Part shown: positions 7,516 through 8,511 of the stretch, piece after piece
Numbering within the stretch: the stretch's first letter is position 1
Layout: each line of letters begins with the position of its first letter
Assembly (NCBI GenBank): GCA_017998195.1
Contig: JAGODN010000097.1
Location: forward strand, 1 to 8,511
Source of the DNA: Desulfobulbus sp.
Lineage (GTDB): Bacteria > Desulfobacterota > Desulfobulbia > Desulfobulbales > Desulfobulbaceae
DNA: 8,511 nt
Direction of reading: 5' to 3'
Notes under the pieces: model-generated
The model's database searches: none
What the model was told of the DNA's origin: nothing
Seen by the model: the letters and a program-made list of their open reading frames with translations, nothing else
Translations under genes and position numbers: made by a program

Positions 7516-8511
7516 ATGAAAAAACGCATCGTGTATCTGGCCCTGGCCCTGGCGGTCGTCGTCCCGTCGGGCGCGACCACCGTGCAGGCCGCGCCTCCCG
7601 GATCCTCGCGGCCGGAGGTGCAGCAGAGCTTCCGGCAGCTGATGGAAACCCGGGCCTGTCCCTCCTGTGACCTCGCCGGCGCCGACCTCACCCGTACCGA
7701 CCTGAAGGGGGTGAACCTGGAGGGGGCCAACCTGGCGGGCGCCCGGCTTTCGCTGGCCGACCTGTCCGGCGCCAATCTGCGCGGGGCCAACCTGCAGGGG
7801 GCCAATCTCGGCGGGGCGGACCTGGCCAATGCCGATCTCGAGGGGGCGAACCTCACCGATGCGGTGGTGGCGGGCGCCTTCCTCGGGGCAAGCAGCAAAG
7901 GCCCCGTCGCCAGCCGACCGGAACGCGCCGGGGAGACGGGCAGCGATGACGACCAGGCGGCCCGAGCGGCCGAGGAGGACCGGTCCACGGCCAGGCCGGA
8001 CAGCCCGGAGATGAGCCCCGCGCAGCCCGCCGCCGCGGCGACCGCCCGGTCGGCAGAGCCCGCCCCTGAAAAACCGGCAGACGTTCAGGACGTCCCGCCA
8101 CCGGCCCAGGCCGATCCCGGCCAGCCCAAAAAGCTGACCCCCATGGCCGACGCCGTTATTCCGGAGGCGGCGCCCGCGCCCGCGGACACGCCGTCGGTCG
8201 CTGCCGCCCCTGCCCAGCCGCCCGCCCAGGTGATCGCGGTGGCCGAGCGGCCGCCGGCCGCCGCCGAGCCGGTGCCGGAGCCGGAAAAGGTCGCCGAGGC
8301 CGAACCGGAGGCGAAAGCAACGGCCGCGGCTGAACCGGAAAAGGCGGCCGAGATCGAACCGGAACCGGAAAAGGCGGCCGAGGCCGAGCCAGCGCCGAAA
8401 GCGGTGGCCGCACCGCCGCCCGAGCCTGCGCCAGCCCCCGCAGCGGCCACCGCCGCACCGGCCGGCCCCGGGGTGGTCGAGGAGCCGGCCGCGGAACCGG
8501 CCAGGCGCGAG
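7516..8511 (+). CDS. Secreted pentapeptide-repeat protein with Ala/Pro/Glu-rich tail (3' end beyond window)
   Basis: Open from ATG 7516 to the window edge (332 residues) with no stop. A Sec signal peptide (about 1-25, cleavage near VQA-A) directs it to the periplasm or beyond. A CPSC motif (48-51) leads directly into fifteen pentapeptide repeats (A-D/N-L-x-x) with central Leu at every fifth residue from 53 to 123, enough for nearly four turns of a right-handed quadrilateral beta-helix. From about 125 on the protein is low-complexity, rich in Ala, Pro and Glu with EPEKAAE-type repeats, probably disordered. AAGGA at 7503-7507 is the ribosome-binding site. A folded domain may follow beyond the window, with the tail acting as a spacer. 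Function unknown; pentapeptide domains usually serve as protein-interaction scaffolds. Nothing ties it to the respiratory genes except proximity. Confidence 0.88.
   Translation, partial: MKKRIVYLALALAVVVPSGATTVQAAPPGSSRPEVQQSFRQLMETRACPSCDLAGADLTRTDLKGVNLEGANLAGARLSLADLSGANLRGANLQGANLGGADLANADLEGANLTDAVVAGAFLGASSKGPVASRPERAGETGSDDDQAARAAEEDRSTARPDSPEMSPAQPAAAATARSAEPAPEKPADVQDVPPPAQADPGQPKKLTPMADAVIPEAAPAPADTPSVAAAPAQPPAQVIAVAERPPAAAEPVPEPEKVAEAEPEAKATAAAEPEKAAEIEPEPEKAAEAEPAPKAVAAPPPEPAPAPAAATAAPAGPGVVEEPAAEPARRE
8332..8382 (+). repeat. Short in-frame direct repeat in the Glu/Pro-rich tail
   Basis: A 21-nt stretch encoding EPEKAAE occurs identically at 8332-8352 and 8362-8382, a 30-bp period, with a degenerate relative upstream around 8278-8298. 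Such repeats let the low-complexity linker vary in length by slippage or recombination without breaking the frame. Confidence 0.7.

Noticed and set aside
7424..7519. 31-codon frame whose TGA overlaps the ATG of the pentapeptide-repeat gene
   Set aside because: Its start lies before the predicted transcription start, its ribosome-binding site is weak, and its composition is unremarkable. The overlap may be chance.

Overview
The window is very GC-rich and holds one respiratory gene neighbourhood, probably from a Desulfobacterota-type (deltaproteobacterial) anaerobe. The evidence is the combination of a multi-PAS sigma-54 activator, a triheme-repeat c-type cytochrome, a Tat-exported four-cluster ferredoxin and an NrfD-family membrane protein. 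The rank below phylum cannot be set from the sequence.

Layout. Bases 1-141 are the 3' end of an unrecognised plus-strand gene ending just after a ten-A tract. A bidirectional terminator at 284-315 separates it from a minus-strand sigma-54-dependent activator (349-2763) with four PAS domains, an AAA+ domain and a Fis-type helix-turn-helix. A divergent promoter region follows (2764-3087). Unit 1 on the plus strand is a Tat ferredoxin (3088-3855) and a hexaheme c-type cytochrome (3877-4602), closed by a strong terminator (4624-4654). A noncoding stretch of about 700 bp (4655-5350) ends in a textbook sigma-54 promoter (5278-5292). Upstream of that promoter lie an exact IHF consensus, a pair of direct repeats and a 20-bp palindrome. 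Unit 2 is a 77-residue single-span membrane protein (5351-5584) and a ten-span NrfD/HmcC/DsrP-like protein (5631-6815), followed by a hairpin. A MerR-family regulator with a cysteine cluster (6887-7255) and a large terminator follow. The window ends inside a secreted pentapeptide-repeat protein with a long Ala/Pro/Glu tail (7516 to the edge).

How the parts may work together (inference). The ferredoxin and cytochrome are exported. The NrfD protein would exchange electrons with menaquinone in the membrane and pass them through the four iron-sulfur clusters to or from the periplasmic hexaheme cytochrome. No molybdopterin or other catalytic subunit is in view, so this looks like a stand-alone quinone/cytochrome redox module rather than a complete reductase. 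The subunits sit in two transcription units: the soluble pair has its own promoter and terminator, while the membrane pair has a sigma-54 promoter. The activator 2.5 kb upstream carries three PAS domains, each with the same cysteine triad, and is the natural candidate for controlling unit 2, perhaps in response to redox state or a metal or heme ligand. That link is inferred from position only.
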